Source: Acinetobacter chinensis | GTDB taxonomy: Bacteria > Pseudomonadota > Gammaproteobacteria > Pseudomonadales > Moraxellaceae | Assembly: GCF_002165375.2 (NCBI RefSeq) | Contig: NZ_CP032134.1 | Location: 2,666,001-2,730,000 of the forward strand | Length of the DNA: 64,000 bases | Direction of reading: 5' to 3' | Shown here: in pieces, positions 18,581 through 27,947 of the stretch | Layout: the number at the start of each line of letters is the position of its first letter | How positions within the stretch are numbered: the first letter of the stretch is position 1 | Notes under the pieces: generated by a model | Databases searched by the model: none | Told to the model about the DNA's origin: nothing | The model's input: the letters and a program-made list of their open reading frames with translations, nothing else | Program-made: the position numbers and the translations under genes

Positions 18581-20842
18581 TTAACGTGGTGTAATGCCAA
18601 AATTACTCCGCATCACTCCTCCAGTAATGGCGATATCCGCAACTTTCTGCATTCCCCCCATTGGAGAGATTGCCATTTCTGCACGGAAAGGTGTTGCTAT
18701 GCTGTTAGTCGGATTAAAATTAACCTGACTGTCCATACTCACGGTGTCTTTTTTCATACGGATACGCGACTCAAGTGCCAGATTGCCCTGTATCTTATTC
18801 AGGTTAACACTTGAACTGCTTTTCAAAGTACTGACATCGCCTGATTTGGTATAATCATCATTGATGATACTCAAATAACTGCCTTTTTCTGCTTCATTGG
18901 CTTTCTGCTCTTTGGTCAGTTCATTAAAATTGAACGATGCTTTAACTGTCAGGAAGTTACTGTCAGGATTTGCTACAGTTGCATCCACACCTGGTATAAT
19001 GAACAGTTCCCCCTTACCATCCAGTTTAAAAGCAATGGAAGACAACACATCATCAGGACGACCAAAATTATCTATCGGTACGACTTTTTTCTCACAGGTG
19101 GTCGTGCCCACACAGTTATATAAAGACCCTGGCAACTGTCCAATAGCAATTTCAGCTTTTGCTGCAAGCAACAGGTTACTGGCTTTAACATAGATCCCAT
19201 CTTTTTCATAGCCAATCACGCCATTTGCCTGAAGATAAGCATCAATATTTCTCAAGCCTGCATAGTAGTTAACTTCTTCTTTCCCAGTTCCTGAGATTTT
19301 ATTATGTGAGCCATCTCCACCATCAATCAGAAGAACAGAAGTTGTACTTGGTGCATTGGTTTTTTTATCAATCCCATAACCATCTGTAGACATGGTCAGA
19401 CTGAAACCTAAACCATTTTTGGTTTCAGCCTGGTATGTATAGCTCTGCTGAAACAACCCTAAGTTTGCATTCAGGTTGTAAATCGGTAGACCCAGACCCC
19501 AGGTACCCTGTACCGTGTCGTTCTTAGCCATTGAGTTATCAGAAATAAAACGGGCTTTACGGGCAATCGCCTGAAAATCCATACCACGAATGGATACCAA
19601 TGCAAAATTCTGCGCTGTTTTCGTCGCATTGATATAATTTGTCAGGTTTTGGCTTGTAGCACCCAGTACATTCTGCAACTTTTTACTGATAACAAACTCA
19701 AGGCTTGCTGCCTGCATGGTATTTAAATAAACATCACCCAGATCCAGATATGCATTCTGAGTATTTAAGACTGAAGGATCATTACTGGTCCGAATGTTCA
19801 ATGGAGACAGATTTGAAAATTCAATGGCATAGTTACCGTTTCCAGTTCCACCCAGTTCCAGTGTCGTTGCTTTCTCACCTGCTTTAATCAGTGAGTTCCC
19901 ATCTTTAGTGAACTCAGCACTTAAACCTGTATGTATACCTGTATTTGCCTTTTCATAGCCTTTCGCTGTAACTGCAACACCATTTGCGTCGGTAACGTTA
20001 AAATTACTGATACCGGTCTGGTCAGAATTTACAAATATTTTCCCGTTTGCAAGTGAGCCTGACGCCCCCATACGGATGATATTTTTCTGCTCAGTACCAT
20101 AACGCAGATCAATATTCACCCCAGGGTTTGTAGCATCATCGCCTGTACGGCTTGCATGAACCGCTGTTGTATCTGAAACACGCCCAAGGTTGATTACATG
20201 ATCTGAATTGCCATTTTTAGTTGTTAAAACGATTCCTTCTTTTGGGTCTATATACATATAGCCGTCAGCAGCAAAGTTAAAGTTGAAATCTTTCAGAGTT
20301 AACTGCTGGTCATTCAGTTTATGTGTAATCGAAGCATTCTGAAGCTGAAAATTCAGATGTGACAAAGAGTTTTTATCAAACAGACCTTTCGTTGTTTCCA
20401 GATAAAAACTTAAAGGTGTACTGGTTGCCAGCATTAAAGAACCCAGGCTCTGTCTGTCTGCACCTGTAGCACCAACAGTACAGACCGTACACAACATCAC
20501 ATTCTGTATCGTTGCTTCAAATGGTGAAATGGTTGTTTCTAAGCGTATGCCTGCACCATTTGTCGTTCCTGCCACATCCAGATCAATCTGGCTTTTAATA
20601 TTGGAATTATTGACGCCTTTTACTTCCACGCCATGCAGACCTAAACGCATACTGGAGTTATCGGAAAAATCCACCCAGTTTGCCTGGTCTATTGTTATTT
20701 TAGAGACTTCATGCGTGATGGTAATACCGTCCTGCCCCGTGACAGAACTCAATGTTGAATCAGACAGTTGCTCAAGCGCATAACTGTGCTGCGCAAGTAA
20801 CATGCACGCCGTCAGCATTTTCAGTTTTGTTATTTTTTTCAT
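18581..20842 (-). CDS. Large secreted protein with DUF6160-like N-terminal motif
   Basis: 753-residue exported protein, the largest of the four related genes. Signal peptide about 1-22 (MKKITKLKMLTACMLLAQHS core), then LSDSTLSSVTGQDGITI. The remainder is Asn/Gly/Ser/Thr-rich and beta-prone with many polar repeats, like surface-exposed or extracellular matrix proteins. Cysteines again occur as close pairs (CTVCTV near 118-123, and CVGTTTC). There are no membrane helices apart from the signal. An AAGGAAG ribosome site precedes the ATG, 27 bases after the upstream gene, so it is co-transcribed with 20870 and 21571. Function unknown. Confidence 0.7.
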   Translation of the reverse strand: MKKITKLKMLTACMLLAQHSYALEQLSDSTLSSVTGQDGITITHEVSKITIDQANWVDFSDNSSMRLGLHGVEVKGVNNSNIKSQIDLDVAGTTNGAGIRLETTISPFEATIQNVMLCTVCTVGATGADRQSLGSLMLATSTPLSFYLETTKGLFDKNSLSHLNFQLQNASITHKLNDQQLTLKDFNFNFAADGYMYIDPKEGIVLTTKNGNSDHVINLGRVSDTTAVHASRTGDDATNPGVNIDLRYGTEQKNIIRMGASGSLANGKIFVNSDQTGISNFNVTDANGVAVTAKGYEKANTGIHTGLSAEFTKDGNSLIKAGEKATTLELGGTGNGNYAIEFSNLSPLNIRTSNDPSVLNTQNAYLDLGDVYLNTMQAASLEFVISKKLQNVLGATSQNLTNYINATKTAQNFALVSIRGMDFQAIARKARFISDNSMAKNDTVQGTWGLGLPIYNLNANLGLFQQSYTYQAETKNGLGFSLTMSTDGYGIDKKTNAPSTTSVLLIDGGDGSHNKISGTGKEEVNYYAGLRNIDAYLQANGVIGYEKDGIYVKASNLLLAAKAEIAIGQLPGSLYNCVGTTTCEKKVVPIDNFGRPDDVLSSIAFKLDGKGELFIIPGVDATVANPDSNFLTVKASFNFNELTKEQKANEAEKGSYLSIINDDYTKSGDVSTLKSSSSVNLNKIQGNLALESRIRMKKDTVSMDSQVNFNPTNSIATPFRAEMAISPMGGMQKVADIAITGGVMRSNFGITPR

Positions 20843-20869
20843 TCCAACTTCCTTATTATACTGCTCAGC

Positions 20870-21559
20870 TTAACAGCGGCTGCCTGCCGCCCCAGTACAG
20901 TTATAACTGAACACTTTCAGGTTTCCTGACATCTGAAGGTTTCCATGAACATTCATTCCCATAAAACCTTTTTCTGTACCCGTATCAAATGTTGCAGCAT
21001 TGGTTGCATATCCACCCTGACCGTAGACTTTATTATTTGCATAACCCTGCTCAGCACCTGCTGCTCCCACTTCAATGGATGCACTTGTAAACCCTAAATT
21101 CCTTATTTTTAATGGCTTATCATCTAAGAAAGTCAGTTTCATAGCGGACTGCTGATTGCCGTCCTTATTCAGGATGGTGGTACCGTCCAGCTGAAATTTA
21201 TCAACCTGCAAAGTTCCCTGAAATTTTTTCAGAACCAGCCACTTCTGTTGAGCATTTCCATTTTTGTCCAGATCAGAAACTTTCTGATTATTAAATGCCA
21301 CAGCAACACGACACAGAATGTCTGAAACACACTGTGTTGAATAATATGCCTCGGTAACCTTACCATTTGCATCCATTTTTGAAATACTGGACAGGCTCAT
21401 ATCATTGGCATATTTATGGTTCAAAGACAGCGTCCAGCTCAGATCCGCCCCACCCTGACCTGTCACCTGAGTTAATGCATCATTGTCCAGGTCTACCAGT
21501 CCTGCATGTGAAAAAGCAGAAACCGCCATGAACAGAGTGAAAATTATGCGTTTATTCAT
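20870..21559 (-). CDS. Secreted protein with DUF6160-like N-terminal motif
   Basis: 229-residue exported protein. Signal peptide about 1-19 (ending SHA), then LDNDALTQVTGQGGADLSW. It is beta-rich in character and ends with NCTGAAGSRC, the same arrangement of two cysteines at the extreme C-terminus as in the 16888 protein (NCYGGMKFC), which suggests a terminal disulfide loop. It starts 11 bases after the 21571 gene stop with a GGAGAG ribosome site. Function unknown. The shared signatures imply that these proteins are exported or displayed by a common route. Confidence 0.7.
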   Translation of the reverse strand: MNKRIIFTLFMAVSAFSHAGLVDLDNDALTQVTGQGGADLSWTLSLNHKYANDMSLSSISKMDANGKVTEAYYSTQCVSDILCRVAVAFNNQKVSDLDKNGNAQQKWLVLKKFQGTLQVDKFQLDGTTILNKDGNQQSAMKLTFLDDKPLKIRNLGFTSASIEVGAAGAEQGYANNKVYGQGGYATNAATFDTGTEKGFMGMNVHGNLQMSGNLKVFSYNCTGAAGSRC

Positions 21560-21570
21560 GATCCACTCTC

Positions 21571-23244
21571 CTACAGTCCAGTTGTTTTAAATTTAAGATG
21601 CTGAATAAGGACACCATCAATTGCCGCTGATCCAAGGTTTACATTCCCTGTAGGACCTCTGAATACTACACCGGTAGAATTTGCATCTGTTTTCGCTTTC
21701 AACAGGTTTGTAACAGGATCCAGAGCCACACTCCCCACTGAAATACTGCTGTGTGTTGCATTTGTGCCCTGATATTTAGTGGTAACAGTACCTGCTGTAA
21801 TGGATGCTCCATTGGTTCCACAGGACGCCACGTTACAGGTTGATCCTTCATAAGATTTTTTAAGATTGGTTAAATCTGTTGAGCTGTAAGCCTTGAATGC
21901 AGTTCCATTCATTTCCAGCTGGACATAACTGTTACCTACCCGAACATAACTACCAGTCGTACTGGCGGTATATTTTCCATCCGTTCCTTTGTTATAACGG
22001 TTAGCATTACTGGTATCCAGACCAGGCGTATACTTTCCATCAATCACTTTATAGTACGTTGTATTTGCTGCTATATTTCCTGTCGATATTTCAGCATCAT
22101 CGTAAAACGTATAAATTTTCTTATAGATTGCAGGAACATTTGGAATACGGGTCACTTCCAGTGCAATATTGTTCCCTTCAGAAGACAGAATATAAGGCTG
22201 ATACATATTTCCAAGCACAAGGTTTACATTGGGACTGTATAAATACACTCCTTCAGTTGCATGAAAGAGCGGTGCTTTGCTTCCATCCAGTGCTGGTGTC
22301 GAATATGTACCATCAGACTGATCATCCTTAGCAGCAGTACCGATACGGATACCTTTCTGACCCAGCAGTTTACGGTTAGCTTCCGTATCTTCATAAATCA
22401 GACCTGAAGGATCATCATTGGTGTTAATTCTTAAAATTGCTGCCATTCCCAGGGTTTTATTATAATCTGCATTATTTGACCCCATAGTCTGGAACAATCT
22501 GAGCTGAGTACCGTTCAGACTTAAACCATTGGCTACATACTGAAGACGGATACGCTGATTTTTATCAAGATTTGTATCATTTGTCGGATCACCACTTACA
22601 GGTGAAGCAATCGGAGCACCTGTAATCGGATTAAGTGTGTTGGCTGAACCCCATGAGCGGGAGAAAGCATCCAGCCAGAAACCCTGTTTAATAACATTGT
22701 CTGCCTCATCCTTAGCCACGGTTGCCAAAGGCGCTTCCAGAGCCAGATAACCGACATTACCTGCTGCTGAGTTGAACTGCTGAGTATTCTGCGTACCTGC
22801 ACGGAACAGCCAGGGGTTTGCGGTTGTCCCCCAGTTAAACCCTGTATTGCTGTAACGCTGATTCAGATCATCATTACTTTTGGACAATGCCAGACCATAG
22901 ATAAAAATATCGGCTTTTGTCCGACGTTTATCCAGATCCGCCTTAGTGGCTGAAGTCAGTGCGTCGTAGTTTTCACCTGTAGGAATAATCCGGATAAAAC
23001 CAGTGTCATAGCTGGATGGGTCTGCCAGACCCAATGCATAGCTCGAGCCTTTGGAAACATCATTTGCGCCCTGAAACACCATTTTAAAATCTTCAGGCAG
23101 CAATGCAATACCCTCACCCGTCGTTTCAGACAGTGATTCATCAGACATTGGCTTTAAGGCATGACCCGACTGTGCTACTGCCAGTCCAATCAATGTCGCA
23201 AGCACAGACTTTCTTAATCCGTGGCTATTCCAACTTTGAGTCAT
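21571..23244 (-). CDS. Secreted protein with DUF6160-like N-terminal motif, first gene of the cluster
   Basis: 557-residue exported protein. A somewhat long n-region precedes the hydrophobic core (residues about 13-27) and cleavage near SGHA. MSDESLSETTGEGIALLPED follows, a diverged copy of the motif in the three downstream genes. The mature part is rich in Asn, Thr, Gly and Ser, with a cysteine pair CNVASC near residue 469. No catalytic motif was recognised. An AAGGAAG-type ribosome site precedes the ATG, and a small hairpin (GATGC / GCATC, 23264-23276) lies in the leader. Confidence 0.68.
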   Translation of the reverse strand: MTQSWNSHGLRKSVLATLIGLAVAQSGHALKPMSDESLSETTGEGIALLPEDFKMVFQGANDVSKGSSYALGLADPSSYDTGFIRIIPTGENYDALTSATKADLDKRRTKADIFIYGLALSKSNDDLNQRYSNTGFNWGTTANPWLFRAGTQNTQQFNSAAGNVGYLALEAPLATVAKDEADNVIKQGFWLDAFSRSWGSANTLNPITGAPIASPVSGDPTNDTNLDKNQRIRLQYVANGLSLNGTQLRLFQTMGSNNADYNKTLGMAAILRINTNDDPSGLIYEDTEANRKLLGQKGIRIGTAAKDDQSDGTYSTPALDGSKAPLFHATEGVYLYSPNVNLVLGNMYQPYILSSEGNNIALEVTRIPNVPAIYKKIYTFYDDAEISTGNIAANTTYYKVIDGKYTPGLDTSNANRYNKGTDGKYTASTTGSYVRVGNSYVQLEMNGTAFKAYSSTDLTNLKKSYEGSTCNVASCGTNGASITAGTVTTKYQGTNATHSSISVGSVALDPVTNLLKAKTDANSTGVVFRGPTGNVNLGSAAIDGVLIQHLKFKTTGL

Positions 23245-23448
23245 CTCGACCTTCCTTTTATCAGATGCTCCGCATCATTATTTTATTTTGTCCCTGACCT
23301 GGCTTTTACATTTTTCATTTAATACAGATCCGTTGCTGAACCACAGCCACAAAAATGCCAAGTCGATCTAGTTTTTCATTATGCTGAATATTCGCGCAAA
23401 TGCAAAAAAATCCAGCCGAACTGCGCTGTTTTCCGATGAATGAATTGT

Positions 23449-23478
23449 AAAAAAAAGCAGACCTGAAGTCTGCTTTAA
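23449..23478 (-). terminator. Terminator of dcd
   Basis: Stem AGCAGAC / GTCTGCT with a five-base loop, followed on the minus strand by a T-run (A-run on the plus strand). Confidence 0.9.
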
Positions 23479-23494
23479 AATAAATCTTTATTTA

Positions 23495-24064
23495 TTATGC
23501 CTTTGGCAGAGTAACACCCGTCTGTCCCTGATATTTACCACCACGGTCTTTATAAGACGTCTCACAGACTTCATCAGATTCAAAAAACAGCATCTGAGCA
23601 ACACCTTCACCTGCATAAATACGGGCAGGTAAATTGGTTGTGTTAGAGAATTCCAGGGTAACATGACCTTCCCACTCAGGTTCAAGCGGCGTTACGTTGA
23701 CAATAATACCGCAGCGCGCATAAGTCGATTTACCCAGGCAGACAGTCAGTACATTTCGTGGAATACGGAAGTATTCAACAGTGCGCGCCAGTGCAAATGA
23801 GTTTGGCGGAATGATGCAGACATCTGACTCGATATCAATAAAGCTTTTATCATCAAAGTTTTTAGGGTCTACAATTGCAGAATGTACGTTGGTGAATACT
23901 TTGAACTCACGGGCACAGCGAACGTCATAACCATAACTGGACACTCCGTATGAGATGAGCTTTTCACCATGTTCATCAAAACGAACCTGATTTTCAGCAT
24001 ACGGTTCAATCATGCCGTGTTTTTCGCTCATTTCACGAATCCAGCGATCTGACTTAATTGCCAT
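23495..24064 (-). CDS. dcd: dCTP deaminase
   Basis: 189-residue homotrimeric enzyme that converts dCTP to dUTP, feeding dTTP synthesis. Length and motifs match the enterobacterial-type Dcd: SSYGYDVRCAREFKVF (about 37-52), the central ARCGIIVNVTPLEPEWEGHVTLEFSN region with the catalytic Glu of LEFSN, and a C-terminal YQGQTGVTLPKA. It is monocistronic, with its own terminator. Confidence 0.97.
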   Translation of the reverse strand: MAIKSDRWIREMSEKHGMIEPYAENQVRFDEHGEKLISYGVSSYGYDVRCAREFKVFTNVHSAIVDPKNFDDKSFIDIESDVCIIPPNSFALARTVEYFRIPRNVLTVCLGKSTYARCGIIVNVTPLEPEWEGHVTLEFSNTTNLPARIYAGEGVAQMLFFESDEVCETSYKDRGGKYQGQTGVTLPKA

Positions 24065-24243
24065 TTATCTTCACCTAAAAAACTTGGAATTGATTACTGC
24101 CAGTACTTTAACTTAAATCGGTAACAATGAAAACACACGACTTCAAAGCTTATAAAAACCGATGCTTAGCACTCTGATAAAAAGGGTACAGGCTGCTGCT
24201 TTTATCTGAATATCCAGCCGCGACCTGTGCCCCTGTCTGAGAC

Positions 24244-24837
24244 TTAGAGATTAAGAATTGCAGAATAACTTAATGGGATAGAGAAACTGACCAGTACCAG
24301 CGATGCTGTTTTTTGAAGATTGGACTGATTCAGCCATCTCACTCTGTTTGAAGCCAGCAATGAACCGATAAAAGTCCAGAAAAAAGCGATTGGTATCAGC
24401 AGCAGAACAAAGACCAGCATATGTGCCACATAGGCATTTGTGCTTTTCCAGGCAATCACTGGAAAAATAGCTGAAGCAAACAGCAGTGCTTTAGGGTTCA
24501 GTAAAGTTGCCGTAAACAGTTCACGTGCTCGAATTGTTGGCTGATCGAAGGATTCTTCTATATCTGCTGTTTTCCATAAACGGATAGCAAGATAAATAAT
24601 ATAACCTGCACTGAACAGCTTCAGAACTGTTGGAACAGCAGGAAACTGGGCGGAAATACTGCCAATCAAACCACCCCATACAGAGATGGAAATCAGATAG
24701 CCAAATGCTTCAGCTGGAATAAGTCTGAATGATTTCCTCACACCTACCTGAATACCAGAAGATGCAAGTAAAGTATTTGTTGGACCAGGCGTCAGTAAAA
24801 TCGTGACAACCAGACCAATAAAAAACAATGAAACCAT
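24244..24837 (-). CDS. LysE/RhtB family amino-acid exporter
   Basis: 197-residue inner-membrane protein with about six hydrophobic helices. The N-terminal TPGPTN signature (about residues 17-22) is the hallmark of LysE/RhtB exporters of amino acids or homoserine lactone-like compounds. The substrate cannot be read from sequence. The frame is open from a TTG at 24852, but the ATG at 24837 gives the standard start of the first helix and has an AGAGG-type site upstream. Transcribed away from the DUF2062 gene. Confidence 0.85.
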   Translation of the reverse strand: MVSLFFIGLVVTILLTPGPTNTLLASSGIQVGVRKSFRLIPAEAFGYLISISVWGGLIGSISAQFPAVPTVLKLFSAGYIIYLAIRLWKTADIEESFDQPTIRARELFTATLLNPKALLFASAIFPVIAWKSTNAYVAHMLVFVLLLIPIAFFWTFIGSLLASNRVRWLNQSNLQKTASLVLVSFSIPLSYSAILNL

Positions 24838-25230
24838 ACTCAGACCTCTCAATAGAGTGAGCGAAGAGTAAATGAGTTCATTAAACTTAGCAAAAAAATA
24901 TTTGTAAGATGAAATATTTCAAAAAACTGAAAATCAATTCACATTATTGATTTATAAAAAATTTAATCCAGAAATGATTCAATTCTGCACAGATACCGTT
25001 CAGTCATTTCCTGGTGATTGTTTTTGAAAATGAATTTCCATACTGAACATGCGAATCTCAGCCCATGCTCAAGATTATAAAAAATTAAATATTTTCAATA
25101 TATTGAAAAAAATATAGCTGTTTTGATCCATTTTATATCTTTAAGGATTTACATTCCTTAAAAGATGGAACTGTCTCTTTTAAGAATAATCATGCACAAT
25201 AGATTTTGTCCTGTCTATACACACCCTTTT
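24838..25230. other. A+T-rich divergent intergenic region
   Basis: About 390 bases between the LysE-type gene (minus) and the DUF2062 gene (plus, if the ATG at 25231 is used). No coding potential apart from the possible upstream start at 25165. It contains a perfect 18-bp palindrome, TTTTCAATATATTGAAAA, at 25092-25109, and a 7-bp inverted repeat TTAAGGA / TCCTTAA at 25141-25161. Confidence 0.55.
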
Positions 25231-25791
25231 ATGCCAAAACAGTTTTTTCAATCCTGGCTGCCTTCACCCGAGAAAGTGGCAAGTATGAAATTTATGCGTA
25301 TTTTTGGAAAACGCTCCTTAAATCCACTGCTTTGGTATATCAACCGTAAATCCATTTCTAAAGCTGTCTTTATTGGAACCTTCTGGGGCATTCTCCCCAT
25401 TCCGTTCCATACCGCTTTAATTGTACTGACTGTTCTGATTATGGAGGTCAATCTTCCTGTCAGCATATTACTTGCCTGGCTGACCAATCCATTGACACTC
25501 GCTCCAATTCTGCTGGGGGCATTCTGGATCGGTAGCCAGATATATCAGGTCAATATGATTGATCAGGATATGCTGCTGGGGGTTCTGCATCAGATGACCC
25601 ATTGGGTGACCAATATGGGACAGGGGCATGTTGATCTGAGTCTGGCTAAGATTCTGCTTTCGGGGCTGATTGTCGAAGCTTTATTTTTTTCCGTACTTTT
25701 TTTTCTGATGACCCGACTCTTTTGGCGTTTCAGTATTATCCGTCAGTGGAAAAAAAGAACGATCACTGCTGATAAGTCCCTCGATGACTGA
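25231..25791 (+). CDS. DUF2062 membrane protein
   Basis: 186-residue inner-membrane protein of unknown function. The DUF2062 signature is clear: a basic N-terminus with LPSPEKV, then GTFWGILPIPFHT (about 54-66) and LTNPLTLAPI (about 89-98), with three or four hydrophobic segments. The start is uncertain. The ATG at 25231 matches the family N-terminus (MPKQFF), but no good ribosome site precedes it. ATGs at 25165 and 25192 would add 22 or 13 residues. Confidence 0.82.
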   Translation: MPKQFFQSWLPSPEKVASMKFMRIFGKRSLNPLLWYINRKSISKAVFIGTFWGILPIPFHTALIVLTVLIMEVNLPVSILLAWLTNPLTLAPILLGAFWIGSQIYQVNMIDQDMLLGVLHQMTHWVTNMGQGHVDLSLAKILLSGLIVEALFFSVLFFLMTRLFWRFSIIRQWKKRTITADKSLDD

Positions 25792-25835
25792 AACAGTATG
25801 ATTCACTCATAACTGTGCAGATACCCTCTTACATA

Positions 25836-25872
25836 TAAAAACAGGTCAGCTTTCCTGAAGAAAACTGACCTG
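25836..25872 (-). terminator. Terminator of the 25898 gene
   Basis: Perfect 8-bp stem CAGGTCAG / CTGACCTG followed on the minus strand by TTTTTAT. It lies 26 bases past the stop codon. Confidence 0.8.
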
Positions 25873-25897
25873 CTGAACTGAGCCTTAAATAAAAGAC

Positions 25898-26455
25898 TTA
25901 AGCGCCGAATACGGCTGATTTCATTTTTTTGAAGAAACCTGTTTTCTGTTTCACTTCAGCTTTCTTTTCAACTTTATCTGCAATTTTTTGCTGTGCCTGA
26001 ACCTGTTTTTCAACAGCAGCTTTCTGTTCAGCTTCAACCTTGTTCACAGCATCCTGTTTGACAGTTTCAGCTTTCTCTTTCAGCTGTGCAGATGGCTTAA
26101 CTGCCTGTTGCTGAGTAGCCATAGTTTTTGCTTCCACACCAGTTTTTAACTGAGCTGCTTTCGCTTTGGTATCAGATACTTTTGCATTAGCTGCTGTTTT
26201 TGTTTCTGCAACTTTTTGCTCTGAAACTTTTTTAGCATCTACAGCTTTCATCTGAGCCTGCTGGACTTTAGCTTCTGCTTTCATTTTCGCCTGAGCCACC
26301 TGCTGTGCTTCATGCGTATTTTCAACTTTTTGCTGAGCAACCTGTACAGCTGCCTGTTTTAAAGTTGCTGGCGCTGCAGTTTCAACAGCAGCCATCGCAG
26401 GTACAGCAACAGCTGTAGCCAATGAAACAACCAGTGATTTAGCGATAATTTTCAT
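25898..26455 (-). CDS. Secreted Ala/Lys/Gln-rich helical protein
   Basis: 185-residue exported protein of unknown function and strongly biased composition. Signal peptide about 1-22 (cleavage after AMAA), then about 140 residues of Ala, Lys, Gln, Val and Glu in irregular heptad-like blocks (AQAKMKAEAKVQQAQMKAV), predicted to form one long helix or coiled coil. A short basic/hydrophobic tail KTGFFKKMKSAVFGA ends it. The frame is open further upstream, but the ATG at 26455 has a GGGGAAA ribosome site and leads straight into the signal. It could be an envelope spacer or stress protein; that is inference. Confidence 0.75.
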   Translation of the reverse strand: MKIIAKSLVVSLATAVAVPAMAAVETAAPATLKQAAVQVAQQKVENTHEAQQVAQAKMKAEAKVQQAQMKAVDAKKVSEQKVAETKTAANAKVSDTKAKAAQLKTGVEAKTMATQQQAVKPSAQLKEKAETVKQDAVNKVEAEQKAAVEKQVQAQQKIADKVEKKAEVKQKTGFFKKMKSAVFGA

Positions 26456-26621
26456 GAATTTCCCCATGTTTTGAAACAGATTTTTTAAACCTGGAGAATT
26501 AAGCCCCTCAAATAAGTACAAGATGTGAATGTTATGTAACCCTATTGTTAACAAGGTGTTCAACTGCCTTCAAATACAGCGTATCACCTGATGATCAGGT
26601 ATTTTACGATCAATGCAGCAT

Positions 26622-26656
26622 AAAAAAAGCCCAGCAGTCGCTGAGCCTTTTTAAGC
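26622..26656 (-). terminator. Terminator of mrp
   Basis: An imperfect stem (AGGCTCAGC / GCTGGGCTT on the minus strand) followed by seven T. It lies shortly after the mrp stop. Confidence 0.75.
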
Positions 26657-26672
26657 CTGTTTGGGTGCAGGA

Positions 26673-27926
26673 TCAGAAAATACGGCTTTTGTCTTTTTCA
26701 GCTTTCGGCAGTTTTTCAATCAACTGCTGAGCGATTGTTATATAGCTTTCAGCAGCAGCATCTTCTGCAACCACTGAAGGTTTACCCGCATCTGCATTTT
26801 CACGGATCTGCACATTGAGCGGTAAACGCCCAAGTAATGGAATATCATACTGTTCAGAGAGCGTGTCTCCGCCACCTGTACCAAATATCTGTTCTTCATG
26901 ACCGCAGTTTGAGCAGACATGCGTCGACATATTTTCCACCACACCCATCACAGGAATCTGAACACGGTTAAACAGTTCAATTCCTTTAACTGCATCCATC
27001 AGAGCGACATTCTGAGGAGTCGTCACAATGACCGCACCCGTCACAGGTATACGCTGTGCAAGAGTCAGCTGAATGTCGCCTGTACCTGGCGGCATATCAA
27101 TCACCAGTACATCCAGTTCAGGCCATAAGGTCTGATTGAACAGCTGCATTAAAGCACCCGTTGCTTTTGCACCACGCCAGGCAACCGGTGTATTTTCTTT
27201 TCCAATCAGATGCCCAATAGATAATACCGCCATCCCATAAGCTTCAAGCGGAACAAAATTTTCCGCTTCAATCATTGGCGTCTGACCGGCATTTCCCAGC
27301 ATGGTTGGAATACTTGGACCATAAATATCGGCATCCAGTACGCCTACTTTCAGCCCAAGTTTCTGCATAGCCAAGGCAAGGTTGACAGTCGTGGTTGATT
27401 TACCCACACCGCCTTTGCCTGATGAAACCAGAATGACATGCTGAATACGCGGATGCTTTGGAATATCACGCTGCTGCGGTGCAGCTTTGGTAATCGGTGG
27501 ATTGTTAGGATCAGCTTCTGCAGGTGCTGCCTGAGCCACCTGACCTGATGCATCTGTAACAGGAGGCAGTTCAGTTTTTGCAGCTTTCGGCTGACTTGAA
27601 CAGCTTTCACCTTTCTGGTGATCATGTCCACAGCCGGCATGACCTGTTTTCTGCTGAATCACGTGCATATTCAGTTCTGTGATGCCACATTTTTCCAGGG
27701 CATCTGCCAGATCATCATGAATTTTCTGTAAATGTTCTGCTTCTTCAGGATAGGTATTGACCGTAATCTGTAAGACCTGTCCCTGAACATTAACCTGTTC
27801 AATTCTGTCCTTTAACAGATTTTCAGATGCAGGCAGTACATAAGACTGGAGTACATTCTGAACAGCTTCTTCGTTGACCTCTTTCGATGGCGAAAAGACA
27901 GATTTTAGTGAAGAAAGCCACGACAT
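26673..27926 (-). CDS. mrp: Mrp/ApbC family iron-sulfur cluster carrier ATPase
   Basis: 417-residue cytosolic P-loop ATPase that binds and transfers Fe-S clusters to apoproteins (Mrp/NBP35/Ind1 family). An N-terminal MIP18-like domain (about 18-90) is joined to the ATPase by a long linker. The deviant Walker A GKGGVGKST is at about 170-178 and the switch motif DMPPGTGD at about 277-284. The bridging cluster ligands are Cys338 and Cys341 (CSNC). The linker, about 95-155, has a His/Cys-rich patch (GHAGCGHDHQKGESC), then Pro/Ala. That patch could bind metal, or be a scaffold for an extra cluster. Complex I, encoded in this same window, needs such carriers. Confidence 0.94.
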   Translation of the reverse strand: MSWLSSLKSVFSPSKEVNEEAVQNVLQSYVLPASENLLKDRIEQVNVQGQVLQITVNTYPEEAEHLQKIHDDLADALEKCGITELNMHVIQQKTGHAGCGHDHQKGESCSSQPKAAKTELPPVTDASGQVAQAAPAEADPNNPPITKAAPQQRDIPKHPRIQHVILVSSGKGGVGKSTTTVNLALAMQKLGLKVGVLDADIYGPSIPTMLGNAGQTPMIEAENFVPLEAYGMAVLSIGHLIGKENTPVAWRGAKATGALMQLFNQTLWPELDVLVIDMPPGTGDIQLTLAQRIPVTGAVIVTTPQNVALMDAVKGIELFNRVQIPVMGVVENMSTHVCSNCGHEEQIFGTGGGDTLSEQYDIPLLGRLPLNVQIRENADAGKPSVVAEDAAAESYITIAQQLIEKLPKAEKDKSRIF

Positions 27927-27947
27927 ATAATTACTCCAGACCAGAAC

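Noticed and set aside
26586..26600. Palindrome ACCTGATGATCAGGT between two minus-strand genes
   Set aside because: Short and isolated, with a simpler explanation as chance or part of transcript-end structure; no gene start is near.
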